Both the position numbers and the translations under genes were made by a program. A stretch of 64,000 bases of DNA. Source: an uncultured Bacteroidota bacterium. GTDB taxonomy: Bacteria; Bacteroidota; Bacteroidia; Bacteroidales; P3. This document shows, one piece after another, positions 9,580-18,528 of this stretch. Location of the stretch: assembly GCA_902791695.1 (NCBI GenBank), contig CADAWR010000009.1, forward strand, positions 1-64,000, in the 5' to 3' direction. Each line of letters begins with the position of its first letter. The stretch's first letter is position 1. The notes below the pieces were generated by a model that made no database searches, was not told where the DNA came from, and saw only the letters and a list, made by a program, of their open reading frames with translations.

Positions 9580-10110
9580 TTAGAAGCAATAACGCACACC
9601 TGCGGCAACACCCAGGTCGAAGAGCGAGCGCGAATCGGACAGGTGCAGGAAATCAAGCATCGGGCGCACGTCAAGCGACACCTGCAGTGGGAAGTCGAAC
9701 TTGTACTCCACACCGCCCTGTGCGCCGGCGGCCAGACGCATATAGAAGTCGCCATCGTTGTTGGAGCCCAGACCAAGCTGCGCGGCGGGACCCACAAACC
9801 AACCGAAACCCTTGATGATGTTGAACGTCCACTGGTAAGAGCCCGTGGCCGTTACCACATAGTAGGAGGGATAGCCTGTGCTGGAATAGCTGACGCCGGG
9901 CGCCAAATGGGTCGAATAGGTCTTGGTCATCACGCCAAAGCTGGCGCCGAAGTCGGCCTCGATGCGGTTGTTGCCGCCCATACCGTAGAGGAGCGAAGCC
10001 TCAATGCCACTGGTCAGACCGCTGTAGAAACGGCCGCCGAGGCTAACCTGCGAAAAAGCCATGCCGCCAAACACGACGACAGCCACAAAAGTAAGCACGA
10101 TTTTCTTCAT
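9580..10110 (-). CDS. Outer-membrane beta-barrel protein
   Basis: A 176-aa exported protein. The signal peptide is residues 1-21 (GGMAFSQ), followed by short amphipathic strands rich in Gly, Tyr and Phe, ending in GVAAGVRYCF with a terminal Phe, as expected for a small 8-stranded barrel. The specific function is unknown. The start at 10110 is chosen because it begins the signal peptide; upstream in-frame sequence runs through the promoter. It is the first gene of the ROK-GH92-lipoprotein operon. A good Bacteroidota promoter lies 56 nt upstream of the start codon. Confidence 0.8.
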   Translation of the reverse strand: MKKIVLTFVAVVVFGGMAFSQVSLGGRFYSGLTSGIEASLLYGMGGNNRIEADFGASFGVMTKTYSTHLAPGVSYSSTGYPSYYVVTATGSYQWTFNIIKGFGWFVGPAAQLGLGSNNDGDFYMRLAAGAQGGVEYKFDFPLQVSLDVRPMLDFLHLSDSRSLFDLGVAAGVRYCF

Positions 10111-10165
10111 GATTGCACTGTTTTTTTTATTCTTATTGATTATTGATTCCGTCTTTAATAAAATG

Positions 10166-10196
10166 CAAAAATACACTTTTTTTTGAACCCGACAAA
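10166..10196 (-). promoter_or_regulatory. Bacteroidota promoter for the barrel-ROK-GH92 operon
   Basis: On the minus strand, TATTTTTG (10166-10173) matches the -7 consensus TAnnTTTG. TTTG at 10193-10196 lies 19-20 nt upstream, matching the -33 element. The predicted start is about 10159, giving a leader of about 50 nt before the ATG at 10110. The palindromic repeat lies just upstream of this promoter. Confidence 0.8.
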
Positions 10197-10235
10197 ATAA
10201 TTTCGTCAGCACCTTGGCACCGAAGCGCCGCTGCC

Positions 10236-10361
10236 GCCCCGTACCCGCTCCGTACCCGCTCCGTCTGTTCTACGGTTGTTCACCGGTTGTTCTACGATTT
10301 AAACCGTTAAACAATCGGAGAACAACAGTAGAACAGACGGAGAGGGTACGGAGGGGCGGCG
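10236..10361. repeat. Palindromic 11-nt array, copy 2
   Basis: Imperfect inverted repeat centred at 10300/10301 with arms 10261-10300 and 10301-10340, about six or seven mismatches over 40 bp. The left arm holds units GGTTGTTCACC and GGTTGTTCTAC. Two tandem 11-nt units of the form CGTACCCGCTC precede the core (about 10240-10261), and their complement (GGAGAGGGTACGGAG) follows it. It lies between the divergent promoters of the barrel operon and the DUF6029 operon and is not predicted to be transcribed from either. Confidence 0.88.
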
Positions 10362-10415
10362 GAGAAATTATTGTAAAGAATTATTGTAAAAAGATGACGG
10401 ATTGAGAATTTTTTG

Positions 10416-10423
10416 TACCTTTG
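10416..10423 (+). promoter_or_regulatory. Probable -7 promoter element for the DUF6029 operon
   Basis: TACCTTTG fits TAnnTTTG. A good TTG is not present at the expected -33 position (10394-10396 reads ATG), so the upstream half is weak. The leader to the ATG at 10452 would be about 22 nt. Confidence 0.6.
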
Positions 10424-10451
10424 CACTATTAAAAACAGAACATTTTACAAG

Positions 10452-12113
10452 ATGAGAGCAAAACAAGTCATTGTCGCAGTGGCAGCTATGATGCTGGCCG
10501 CTGCAGCACAGGGACAGGGGATACTGGGCGGCAACGTGACAGGCAACGTGCAGATGGACGCCCAGATGAGTCGTGCAGACAGCACGATAGGCGCAACGGA
10601 CGTGCCGGAGAAGCTGCTGATGAACGCACGCGCCGACATTCTGTACACCAACGGCGACTTCAGCGCAGGCCTGCGCTTCGAGGCGTACCAGAACCCCCTG
10701 CTGGGCTTCGACTCGCAGTGGCAGGGTCAGGGGCTGGCGCACTACTTTGTGGGCTACAACAGCAAGCTGCTGAGTGTCACGGTGGGCCACTTCTATGAGC
10801 AGTTCGGCTCGGGCCTGATACTGCGCACATACGAGGACCGCTACCTGGGGCTTGACAACGCCCTGTTCGGCATCAACGTGGCGCTGCGCCCCGTGGAAGG
10901 CGTGACCATCAAGGCGCTGGCAGGCAAGCAGCGCTACTACTGGGAGCTGGGCGACGGCCTGGTGCGCGGCGTGGACGCCGAAGCCAACATTGTGCAGCTG
11001 GTGCCCTCGCTGCGGGAGAGCAAGCTGCGCGCCATTGTGGGAGCGGGCTTCGTGAGCAAGTACGAGGACGAAGAGCTTATAGGCTCGGAGACGCCGGGCT
11101 ACCGCCTGAAGCTGCCGCTGAACTCGGGAGCAGCATCGGTGAGGGCCGAGCTGGGCTGGGGCGGATGGAGCCTGCAGGGCGAATATGCCCGCAAGGGTCA
11201 GGACCCGACGGTGATGAACGGATATACGTACAAGGAGGGGCAGGTGATGACGGCGACGCTGGGCTACTCGCAGCGCGGTTTCAGCGCAAGCGTGCAGGGA
11301 CGCAGGGTGGAGAACATGTCGTTCAAGTCGATGCGCACCGTTGCGGGCCAGCAGCTGTACATAAACTACCTGCCGGCCATCACGCGGCAGCACACGTATG
11401 CCTTCATGACCATATACCCTTACGCCACGAACGACATGGGCGAGCAGGGGCTGCAGGGCGACGTGATGTGGAAGGTGAAGAAAGACACGTGGCTTGGCGG
11501 TAAATACGGAATGGACATACACGTTAACAGCGCGATAGTGTGCGGGCTGGACACCACGGTCATCGGCGGTGCGGGCAGCGACGGCTACAAGGTGAACGGC
11601 GGCATGGGGCCGCTGCTTTTCGGCGAGGCCACGGTGGAGCTGGCACGCAAGCTGAGCAAGGAGGTGAAGCTGACGCTGGTTTATTCATACCAAGCCTTCA
11701 ACCCTGCGGTGGAGGGCGAGCCGTCGGACCTGTTCCACAACAACATTGTGGTGGCCGACGTGGCGTGGAAGATGAGCAAGAAGCACGCACTGCGTTTCGA
11801 GGCCGAATGGATGGGTAGCGACAGCCACCGCGACGTGGCGGCCGGACATACGGACCCGCGCCTGGGCGACTGGGTGATGGGCTTGGTGGAGTGGAACATC
11901 GGCAGCAAGTGGTTCGTGTCGGTGAGCGACCAGCTGGCGTACAACGACGGCAAGGGCAACTACTACAACGTGAGCGTGGGCTACACCAGCGGCGCCACGA
12001 GGCTGCAGGCAGGCTACGGCAAGCAGCGCCGCGGCATGCTGTGCATCGGCGGCGTATGCCGCGAGGTGCCGGCGAGCAACGGCCTGACATTTAGTTTAAC
12101 AACAAGCTTCTAA
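10452..12113 (+). CDS. DUF6029 family outer-membrane protein
   Basis: Exported protein of 553 aa with a signal peptide (residues 1-20, AAAAQGQ) and a body of repeated amphipathic strands (LSVTVGHFYEQFGSG, WSLQGEYARKG, ATLGYSQRGFSASVQG) ending in GLTFSLTTSF with a terminal Phe. This fits a large outer-membrane beta-barrel. I recognise it as DUF6029, a Bacteroidota family without an assigned reaction. The start at 10452 is set by the signal peptide. The Omp28-type lipoprotein follows after 12 nt, behind a strong AAGGAGG, so the two are likely a functional pair. GC content is high, about 60% by eye. Confidence 0.8.
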   Translation: MRAKQVIVAVAAMMLAAAAQGQGILGGNVTGNVQMDAQMSRADSTIGATDVPEKLLMNARADILYTNGDFSAGLRFEAYQNPLLGFDSQWQGQGLAHYFVGYNSKLLSVTVGHFYEQFGSGLILRTYEDRYLGLDNALFGINVALRPVEGVTIKALAGKQRYYWELGDGLVRGVDAEANIVQLVPSLRESKLRAIVGAGFVSKYEDEELIGSETPGYRLKLPLNSGAASVRAELGWGGWSLQGEYARKGQDPTVMNGYTYKEGQVMTATLGYSQRGFSASVQGRRVENMSFKSMRTVAGQQLYINYLPAITRQHTYAFMTIYPYATNDMGEQGLQGDVMWKVKKDTWLGGKYGMDIHVNSAIVCGLDTTVIGGAGSDGYKVNGGMGPLLFGEATVELARKLSKEVKLTLVYSYQAFNPAVEGEPSDLFHNNIVVADVAWKMSKKHALRFEAEWMGSDSHRDVAAGHTDPRLGDWVMGLVEWNIGSKWFVSVSDQLAYNDGKGNYYNVSVGYTSGATRLQAGYGKQRRGMLCIGGVCREVPASNGLTFSLTTSF

Positions 12114-12125
12114 GGAGGAAAGATT

Positions 12126-12941
12126 ATGAAAAAGATATTGATAGGTTTAATGGGTTTGATGGGTATAATGGGATTGGTGTGCTGCGACAAGATTGACCCT
12201 GCGGAACGCCTGATAGAGAGCGGCGGCGGCGACAGCCAGTGGGCAGAAGGGGCAGTGGCCTACGTGGAGAAGTTCACAGGCCCGCTGTGCAGCAACTGCC
12301 CGATGGCCGACCGGACGATAGAGAACCTGCACCACACCTACGGCGAGCGCCTGGTGGTGGTGAGCGTGACCTCGATAACCAACAGCCAGGGCAACCCCTA
12401 CGGGAGCGAGCCCACGATGCAGCTGGAAGCCACACGGGTGTGGGAACAGAGATATGGCGCGCTGGCGCTACCGGTGGCATACATCAACCGTGGCGACAAA
12501 GCCTACACCAGCTCGATGAACGACCTGGGCGGCGGCATAGAGGAAGCGCTGAGAACGGTGCCTGCGGTGAAGCTGACCGTCGAGGCCACATGCGACGGTT
12601 CGACGGTTGACATCAACACGAGCGCCGAACTGGTCTTCGACTACGCCGACCCTGTGACACTGACACTGCTCATAACCGAGGACTCGCTGGCATACACACA
12701 GTGCGACGGTACAAGCGTGGTCCCGGACTACATGCACAACCACATGCTGCGCGCTGTGGTCACCGACCCGTGGGGCAAGAGCTTCGGCATAGGCAGCACA
12801 GAAGGCTCCAGGAAAAACGACCACACGAGCTACAACCTGGGAGCACTCACGATTGTGCCGGAGAACAGTCACGTGGTGGCACTGGTATGCGACGCTGCCA
12901 CACACCGTGTGCTGGGCTGTGCCCAATGCGACGTGAAGTAA
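12126..12941 (+). CDS. Omp28-related lipoprotein with thioredoxin-like domain
   Basis: A 271-aa lipoprotein: short signal peptide and lipobox (GLVCC, Cys19-20). The N-terminal domain is thioredoxin-like, with YVEKFTGPLCSNCPMADRTI giving a CSNC pair at the usual position, and SVTSITN, LALPVAYINRG downstream including a cis-Pro-like LPVAY. This matches Omp28-type outer-membrane lipoproteins of Bacteroidota. The C-terminal half is beta-rich. It probably lies in the outer membrane or periplasm and may act with the DUF6029 barrel upstream. Whether it is a redox enzyme or only keeps the fold is not decidable from sequence. Confidence 0.8.
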   Translation: MKKILIGLMGLMGIMGLVCCDKIDPAERLIESGGGDSQWAEGAVAYVEKFTGPLCSNCPMADRTIENLHHTYGERLVVVSVTSITNSQGNPYGSEPTMQLEATRVWEQRYGALALPVAYINRGDKAYTSSMNDLGGGIEEALRTVPAVKLTVEATCDGSTVDINTSAELVFDYADPVTLTLLITEDSLAYTQCDGTSVVPDYMHNHMLRAVVTDPWGKSFGIGSTEGSRKNDHTSYNLGALTIVPENSHVVALVCDAATHRVLGCAQCDVK

Positions 12942-12962
12942 GTTTGAACTGTAACTGTTGAG

Positions 12963-14300
12963 ATGAACAAGAGGATTCTCGGGCTGGCATTGCCCAACAT
13001 AGTGACCAACATCACCGTGCCGCTGCTCGGCATGGTGGATATGGCCATTGTGGGGCACCTCTCGGGCGACCATATAGGTGCCATAGCCATTGGCACCCAG
13101 ATATTCAACCTCATATACTGGAACTTCGGCTTCCTGCGCATGGGCACCAGCGGCTTCACGGCCCAGGCCTTTGGCGCCGAGCGGTGGGACGAGACGGTGA
13201 AGATACTCATCCGGGCCTGCGCCATTGCCCTCGGTATAGCGCTGACGCTGATAGTGCTGCAATGGCCCATATCGCTGGCGGTGCCGCTGATATTCGAAGG
13301 CAGCGACCACGTGCTAGGGCTGGCACTCACCTACTTCTTTGTACGCATCTGGGCAGCACCGGCCACACTGGGCATGTACGCCATCAAGGGGTGGTTCATC
13401 GGCATGCAGGACTCGAGGACGCCGATGTGGATAGCCATATTCCTCAACTGCGTGAACATTGCGGCGTCGCTCGTCTTCGTGATGGTGCTGCACTGGGACA
13501 TTGCAGGTGTGGCGCTGGGCACGGTGATAGCCAACTACTCGGGACTGGCGCTGGGCATCATATTCCTGCGCAAGAAGCTGCGGGCGCTGGGCAAAGAGGC
13601 ATTCCCAGGGACGGCCCTACAGACGATAAAAGAAGCATTGAAGTGGAAAGACATGCGGCGTTTCTTCAAGGTGAACGGCGACATATTCCTGCGCACGCTG
13701 TGCCTGTCGGGAGTGTTCACCTTCATCACCGCAGCGTCGAGCCACATTAGCGACCAGATACTGGCCGTGGATGCGCTGCTGCTGCAGTTCTTCACGCTCT
13801 TCAGCTACATAATGGACGGCTTCGCCTATGCCGGCGAGAGCCTAGTTGGCCGCCACATAGGCGCCAAGCAGAAGCGGCACCTGAAACTTGCGGTAAGGCT
13901 GCTCATCATGTGGGGAATGGCGTTGACGGTGGTGTTCACAGGCCTCTATGCTGCCTTCGGCAACCAATTCCTGCACATCTTCACCGACCAGCAGGATGTG
14001 ATAGCAGCAGCGGGCGACTACATGACATGGGTGCTTGTGATACCTGTGTGCGGCTTTGCGGCGTTCCTGTTCGACGGCATCTTCATTGGCGCCACGGCGA
14101 CACGCACCATGCGCAACGCCATGTTCGTGGCTACGGCCGCCTTCTTCGCCGTCTACTACGGTCTCAAGTACCATTACGGTACCGGCAACGAGCACATCTG
14201 GAACAATATACTCTGGACCGCATTCATGGTCTACTTGACACTGCGCGGCTTGCTGCAGGCCCTGCGGGTAAGGAAAGACATCTACAGCCAAGCGGAATGA
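12963..14300 (+). CDS. MATE family efflux transporter
   Basis: Inner-membrane multidrug and toxin extrusion family exporter, 445 aa, with about 12 hydrophobic segments in two homologous halves. MATE signatures are visible: LGLALPNIVTNITVPLLGMVDMAIVGHL at the N-terminus (given here only as a family match), AIAIGTQIFNLIYWNFGFLR, and GTSGFTAQAFGA. The second half begins near residue 240 (RTLCLSGVFTFITAASSHI). It likely uses a Na+ or H+ gradient. The substrate is unknown. The ATG at 12963 lies 21 nt after the Omp28 gene. The stop overlaps the patatin start by ATGA. Confidence 0.93.
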   Translation: MNKRILGLALPNIVTNITVPLLGMVDMAIVGHLSGDHIGAIAIGTQIFNLIYWNFGFLRMGTSGFTAQAFGAERWDETVKILIRACAIALGIALTLIVLQWPISLAVPLIFEGSDHVLGLALTYFFVRIWAAPATLGMYAIKGWFIGMQDSRTPMWIAIFLNCVNIAASLVFVMVLHWDIAGVALGTVIANYSGLALGIIFLRKKLRALGKEAFPGTALQTIKEALKWKDMRRFFKVNGDIFLRTLCLSGVFTFITAASSHISDQILAVDALLLQFFTLFSYIMDGFAYAGESLVGRHIGAKQKRHLKLAVRLLIMWGMALTVVFTGLYAAFGNQFLHIFTDQQDVIAAAGDYMTWVLVIPVCGFAAFLFDGIFIGATATRTMRNAMFVATAAFFAVYYGLKYHYGTGNEHIWNNILWTAFMVYLTLRGLLQALRVRKDIYSQAE

Positions 14301-16345
14301 AGCGCATTGTCACCATACTGATAGCACTGTTGGTCATTAGCGCCCAAGCTCAGGAGCGCCCAACGGTGGCCGTGGTTCTCAGCGGCGGCGGAGCCAAAGG
14401 AATGGCTCACATCAGTGCACTGCGCGCCATAGAGGACGCGGGCATACCGATAGACATCGTCTGCGGCACGAGCATAGGGTCGCTGATAGGAGCACTATAC
14501 TGCGTGGGACACACCACCGACCAGATAGAGACGCTGGTGAGAACGCAGGATTGGTCCTTCCTGCTCAGCGACCGCACCGACCCCTCGGCGCTCTCACTAA
14601 CACAACGGCATGAACAGAACACCTATGCCCTGATACGCAGCATAAGCAGCAGCCGTCCCGAGCAGGGAGGCCTGATACGCGGGCGCAACCTCAACCGTCT
14701 GTTCCGGCAGCTCTGTGCAGGCTATCTGGACAGTATAAGCTTCGACAGCCTGCCGATACGCTTTGCATGCGTGGCAACAGACATTGTGACCAACACCGAG
14801 GTGGACTTCCGCAGCGGACACTTGATTCGCGCCATGCGTGCTTCGATGGCCATACCGGGGGTTTTCACGCCCGTACGTATGGGTGACAAGGTGCTCATAG
14901 ACGGCGGCCTGCGCAACAACTACCCTGCAGACCTGGCACGCGAGATGGGTGCCGACATAATCATCGGCGTCACCGTACAGAATGCCCAGCTTACAGCCGA
15001 CGACATAGGCGATGCCGCATCGGTACTCAACCAGATAATAGACATAAACTGCAAGAACAAATACGAAGAGAACATAGCCCTGAGCGATATTGTGATACGT
15101 GTGGACGTCAGTGGCTATTCCGCCGCCAGCTTCAGCGCCGCAGCAATCGACACCCTGATACGGCGCGGCACCGAAGAGGCCGCACTGCACCGAGACGACC
15201 TGCTGGCGCTGAAGGCACGCATCGACGGCTCGTGTAATGGCCCGTCAAATACATCACGTACCAACGTCTTGAGACCTTCTTTTAGGCAGGAGCGCATTTC
15301 CAGTGCCGACAATGACACACTGCTCCCCATAAAACAAAAGCAACGTCCGAAGGTCAGTCAGCCAACCAACCCAATAATCAGCGCCGGCTTTCGCTTCGAC
15401 AGCGAAGAGATGGGTGCCATACAGCTTGGTGCAAAACTGCCAATAAACACACAAATACCCATGAAGCTGCAGGCCACTGTGCGCCTCGGACGTCGCATCA
15501 TGGGACGAATAGAGTACTCGGCCTTCACAAGGCGTGTCTTCAGCCCCACCTTAGCCTATACCTTCCGCCACAACGACGTGGACATATATACCCTTGGCTT
15601 ACGCACACACAATATCAAGTATCGTCACCATCAAGGCGACTTCACCCCTGTGGATTTCCAGTTCCACGACTTCACCATACAGGCTGGTATGCGGTGGGAA
15701 TACTTCAACTACTACGGCAATGTGCTGTCACGCAACGGCGAGCCCCTCGACGTGAAGAACTCCCACTATCTCTCATACCGCGCATCTGCCGACCTCAACA
15801 CCGAAGACCAGTGGTACTTTCCGCTGCACGGCATGCGCTTCAATGCAGCCTATAACTACCGTACCGATAATCTCATAGGCATGGGCAACGAGATAGGCCT
15901 CAATGACCTGTCGGTACACTGGCGCACAAATATCACTCCTCTGCCGGGCTTGACAATACAACCCATGATCTATTCACGACTGCTACTGGGGACAGACATA
16001 CCTTTGGTCTACCGCAATGCCGTGGGCAGCGAATGGTTTGGCCAACAGGTGGAGCAACAGATGCCCTTCGCCGGAATTGGGCATTTGGAATACATGGAAC
16101 GCTATTTCGCTGCGGCACAGCTGCAGCTACATTACTGTGTGATGCGCAACCATTACATAATAATGCGTGTCGCTGCAGCACAGCATAGCGATAATGCCAA
16201 AGATATGTTCGTGCTACCCACACTCTTCGGTGCACAGCTAGGCTACAGCTACACCACCATCTTCGGTCCGATAGACCTGCGCCTCGGCTACAGCAACCGT
16301 ACGAAGAAAGTAGATGTATTCCTCAACATAGGCCACCGCTTCTGA
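14297..16345 (+). CDS. Patatin-like phospholipase with C-terminal outer-membrane barrel
   Basis: A 682-aa exported protein: signal peptide 1-19, then a patatin lipase domain with oxyanion loop SGGGAKGMAH (29-38), nucleophile motif GTSIG (Ser59) and the catalytic Asp in IDGG (Asp202). A variable linker at about 300-360 is rich in Ser, Asn, Arg and Lys. From about residue 365 to the end are barrel strands with a BamA/Omp85-like end (LRLGYSNRTKKVDVFLNIGHRF region, terminal Phe). The layout is like PlpD, type Vd secretion, where the barrel carries its own lipase across the outer membrane. The start forms an ATGA overlap with the MATE gene. The catalytic dyad is intact, so it is likely active. Confidence 0.9.
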   Translation: MKRIVTILIALLVISAQAQERPTVAVVLSGGGAKGMAHISALRAIEDAGIPIDIVCGTSIGSLIGALYCVGHTTDQIETLVRTQDWSFLLSDRTDPSALSLTQRHEQNTYALIRSISSSRPEQGGLIRGRNLNRLFRQLCAGYLDSISFDSLPIRFACVATDIVTNTEVDFRSGHLIRAMRASMAIPGVFTPVRMGDKVLIDGGLRNNYPADLAREMGADIIIGVTVQNAQLTADDIGDAASVLNQIIDINCKNKYEENIALSDIVIRVDVSGYSAASFSAAAIDTLIRRGTEEAALHRDDLLALKARIDGSCNGPSNTSRTNVLRPSFRQERISSADNDTLLPIKQKQRPKVSQPTNPIISAGFRFDSEEMGAIQLGAKLPINTQIPMKLQATVRLGRRIMGRIEYSAFTRRVFSPTLAYTFRHNDVDIYTLGLRTHNIKYRHHQGDFTPVDFQFHDFTIQAGMRWEYFNYYGNVLSRNGEPLDVKNSHYLSYRASADLNTEDQWYFPLHGMRFNAAYNYRTDNLIGMGNEIGLNDLSVHWRTNITPLPGLTIQPMIYSRLLLGTDIPLVYRNAVGSEWFGQQVEQQMPFAGIGHLEYMERYFAAAQLQLHYCVMRNHYIIMRVAAAQHSDNAKDMFVLPTLFGAQLGYSYTTIFGPIDLRLGYSNRTKKVDVFLNIGHRF

Positions 16346-17433
16346 TGACAACAATACGACATACCACCGCCGCCGACATTGAGGCTGTGATGCAGATGTA
16401 CGACCACTCGCGCAATGTGATGCGTGCAAATGGCAACCATACCCAGTGGGTTGGATACCCCACACGCGACTATGTGGAGGAGGACATCCGGTGCGGCGCC
16501 TCACGCATCATAGAGGCCAACGGGCAACCTATAGGCACCTTCGCCATAGTGCCGGGTGTGGAGCCTACCTACGGTGTAATAGCTCACGGACGCTGGATTG
16601 ACAACGTCACGCCTTACGCCACAGTGCACCGCATGGCCGCAATGCCTAACACACACGGCATTGCCGACGTCGCCTTTGCCTATTCCAAAGAACAATACGA
16701 CCACCTGCGCGTGGACACCCATGCCGACAACCACGCCATGCGGCATATCATGGACAAAGAGGGATTCGTCTATTGTGGAATAGTGTTCATGGACGACGGC
16801 AGCCCACGCGTAGCCTACGAATGGTGGCGATATGACACAGTGCCAGCCAGCCTCAAGGACTGGGTTGAAGAGTATATCATGCCCCAATATGACGCCTTCG
16901 ACACCGCACACCGGCGCGACCATGCCCGCCGCGTCATTGCACGTGCCATGCAGATGCAGCCCACAGCCATGGCTTATACTGCCGCTGCCATGCACGACAT
17001 AGGCCTTTGCGAGGGACGCGATACGCACCATCTTACCTCAGCCCGCATGATACGTTCATGCAAAGAACTACTGCAGTGGTTCTCCGACGAAGAGATTGAG
17101 ACAATAGCCCAAGCGGCCGAAGACCACCGCGCCTCGGCCACCACGCCGCCGCGCTCCACCCTCGGTGCCATCGTGGCGGAAGCCGACCGCGACGTGGAGC
17201 CCGAGACCATAGTGCGCCGCACCGTCGAGTACAGCCTGTCGCATTACCCCGACTACAACCGCGAGCAACACTGGCAGCGCTGCCTCGACCATCTGCACGA
17301 AAAATATGCCGAAGGCGGTTACATAAAACTATGGTTGCCCGACAGCCCCAATGCCGCCCCACTGGCAGAGTTGCGCGCCCTCATCGCCGACGAACAACAA
17401 CTGAGAAACCTGTTCAACACTCTTTGCTCATGA
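16345..17433 (+). CDS. GNAT acetyltransferase fused to an HD-domain hydrolase
   Basis: Cytoplasmic two-domain protein of 362 aa. Residues 1-160 look like a GNAT fold: IRHTTAADIEAVMQMYDHSR at the start, a YGVIAHGRWID strand, and a conserved RVDTHADNHAMRHIMDKEGF helix, the typical C-terminal GNAT motif before FVYCGIV. Residues 175-345 form an HD metal-binding domain: H189/H193, MHDIG (H217-D218), HH 228-229, E259-D260-H261 and D281. The HD metal ligands look complete, so phosphohydrolase activity is plausible, but the substrate is unknown. It overlaps the patatin stop by TGATG and the next gene by ATGA. The acetyl acceptor is also unknown. Confidence 0.8.
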   Translation: MTTIRHTTAADIEAVMQMYDHSRNVMRANGNHTQWVGYPTRDYVEEDIRCGASRIIEANGQPIGTFAIVPGVEPTYGVIAHGRWIDNVTPYATVHRMAAMPNTHGIADVAFAYSKEQYDHLRVDTHADNHAMRHIMDKEGFVYCGIVFMDDGSPRVAYEWWRYDTVPASLKDWVEEYIMPQYDAFDTAHRRDHARRVIARAMQMQPTAMAYTAAAMHDIGLCEGRDTHHLTSARMIRSCKELLQWFSDEEIETIAQAAEDHRASATTPPRSTLGAIVAEADRDVEPETIVRRTVEYSLSHYPDYNREQHWQRCLDHLHEKYAEGGYIKLWLPDSPNAAPLAELRALIADEQQLRNLFNTLCS

Positions 17434-17921
17434 ATACATTGCTCATCATCCTTGCCTTCCTATGCCTTGCCATCGGCATCGCCGGTGCCGTCGTCCCTGG
17501 CCTGCCTGGGCCTCCCATCAGCTGGGCCGGACTTCTGATAGCATCGCTCAGCTCGCTGATGACAGCAAGCGCAACTATGCTTATCGTCACCGCCATAATA
17601 GCGACAATAATCACCGTGCTCGACTATGTGGTGCCGTCGCTAACCACCAAACTCCGCGGCGGCAGCAAATATGGTATATGGGGCTGCAACATAGGCCTTA
17701 TACTGTCGATCTTCGGCCTTCCTTTCGGCCCTCAGGGACTGCTCGGTGTCATCTTCTGGCCTTTTGCCGGAGCACTGATAGGCGAATATATCAACCAACG
17801 CGAATGGCAACCCGCCCTGCGCGCCGCCTCGGGAGCCTTCATAGGCTTCCTCACCGGCACCCTGCTCAAACTGGTCTACTGCGTGGCACTCCTTGTCATC
17901 GTCATCGCAGGGCTCTTCTAA
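17430..17921 (+). CDS. DUF456 domain membrane protein
   Basis: A 163-aa inner-membrane protein with about four to five hydrophobic segments and the glycine-rich DUF456 core: IAGAVVPGLPGPPISWAGLL near the N-terminus, TTKLRGGSKYGIWGC in the middle and GPFAGALIGE-like and SGAFIGFLTGTLLKL glycine-zipper segments towards the end. The function of the family is not known. The ATG at 17430 overlaps the GNAT-HD stop (ATGA); an earlier in-frame start would lie inside that gene. It ends the plus-strand operon, with only six bases between its stop and the convergent apt stop. Confidence 0.85.
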   Translation: MNTLLIILAFLCLAIGIAGAVVPGLPGPPISWAGLLIASLSSLMTASATMLIVTAIIATIITVLDYVVPSLTTKLRGGSKYGIWGCNIGLILSIFGLPFGPQGLLGVIFWPFAGALIGEYINQREWQPALRAASGAFIGFLTGTLLKLVYCVALLVIVIAGLF

Positions 17922-17927
17922 AGCCCC

Positions 17928-18491
17928 CTACTCCACCCCTTCGAGACTCACCAGCGAACGCACGGGGGCCATGGCCTCCAATATCTTGCGTCCGCCAAGA
18001 GCGGGCAGCTCCACAAGGAAGACAAACTCCTTGACCACCACGCGGCGACCGTCGATTACCTCACCGTTCAGCGACTTTGCAATGCCTGCGGCAGTGCCGC
18101 CTGTGGCCAGCAGGTCGTCCAGCAGCGTCACCTCTATGGTATCGCCATTCACCGTGCATGACGCCAAGTCGCTGCGGCGGTAGAACACCTCGTCGCTTCC
18201 ATATTCCTTCTCTATGCACACCCGCACCAGGTCGCCCTCGGCATGCGGCAGCTTGCCCTTTTTGCGTATGGGCACTATGGTGTCTACCTTCTGCGAGCAG
18301 CAGAGCAGCGGCGCCGCAAACAAGAAGCCGCGGGCCTCCACGGTAACAACATTGGGGGCCGTGCAGAAACTGTCTATCTGCGACACAGCCTCGGAGAATG
18401 CCTTCTTGTTGTGCAACGACGGCAGCACATCTATGAAATCTATTCCCTCCTTGGGGAAATCCGGATAGTGTTTTAATGTATCTTCAAACAT
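17928..18491 (-). CDS. apt: Adenine phosphoribosyltransferase-like protein
   Basis: Cytoplasmic phosphoribosyltransferase, 187 aa; Apt converts adenine and PRPP to AMP in purine salvage. The N-terminus DTLKHYPDFPKEGIDFIDVLP matches the Apt family (shown in part), VEARGFLFAAPL is the conserved purine-loop region, and TLLDDLLATGGTA is the PRPP-binding motif with two Asp. ATG 18491 is chosen over an in-frame TTG at 18500. It follows the fatty-acid transporter by 37 nt on the minus strand. Fit to Apt is good, but substrate identity rests on family similarity. Confidence 0.88.
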   Translation of the reverse strand: MFEDTLKHYPDFPKEGIDFIDVLPSLHNKKAFSEAVSQIDSFCTAPNVVTVEARGFLFAAPLLCCSQKVDTIVPIRKKGKLPHAEGDLVRVCIEKEYGSDEVFYRRSDLASCTVNGDTIEVTLLDDLLATGGTAAGIAKSLNGEVIDGRRVVVKEFVFLVELPALGGRKILEAMAPVRSLVSLEGVE

Positions 18492-18528
18492 AACTTTCAA
18501 CTATTCAACATATCAACGTATCAACCTC

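Larger units (their letters stand above)
10111..10451. other. Divergent intergenic region between barrel and DUF6029 operons
   Basis: A 341-nt region with no gene. It holds, left to right, the minus-strand promoter (10166-10196), the palindromic array (10236-10361), a short direct repeat of ATTATTGTAAA (about 10367-10390) and the plus-strand -7 element (10416-10423). Confidence 0.75.

Noticed and set aside
8677..10146. 489-aa open frame on the plus strand
   Set aside because: Antisense to the ROK kinase and the barrel protein, crossing the gap between them.
13910..14296. Upstream extension of the patatin frame
   Set aside because: Lies inside the MATE gene in another frame; the signal peptide begins at 14297.
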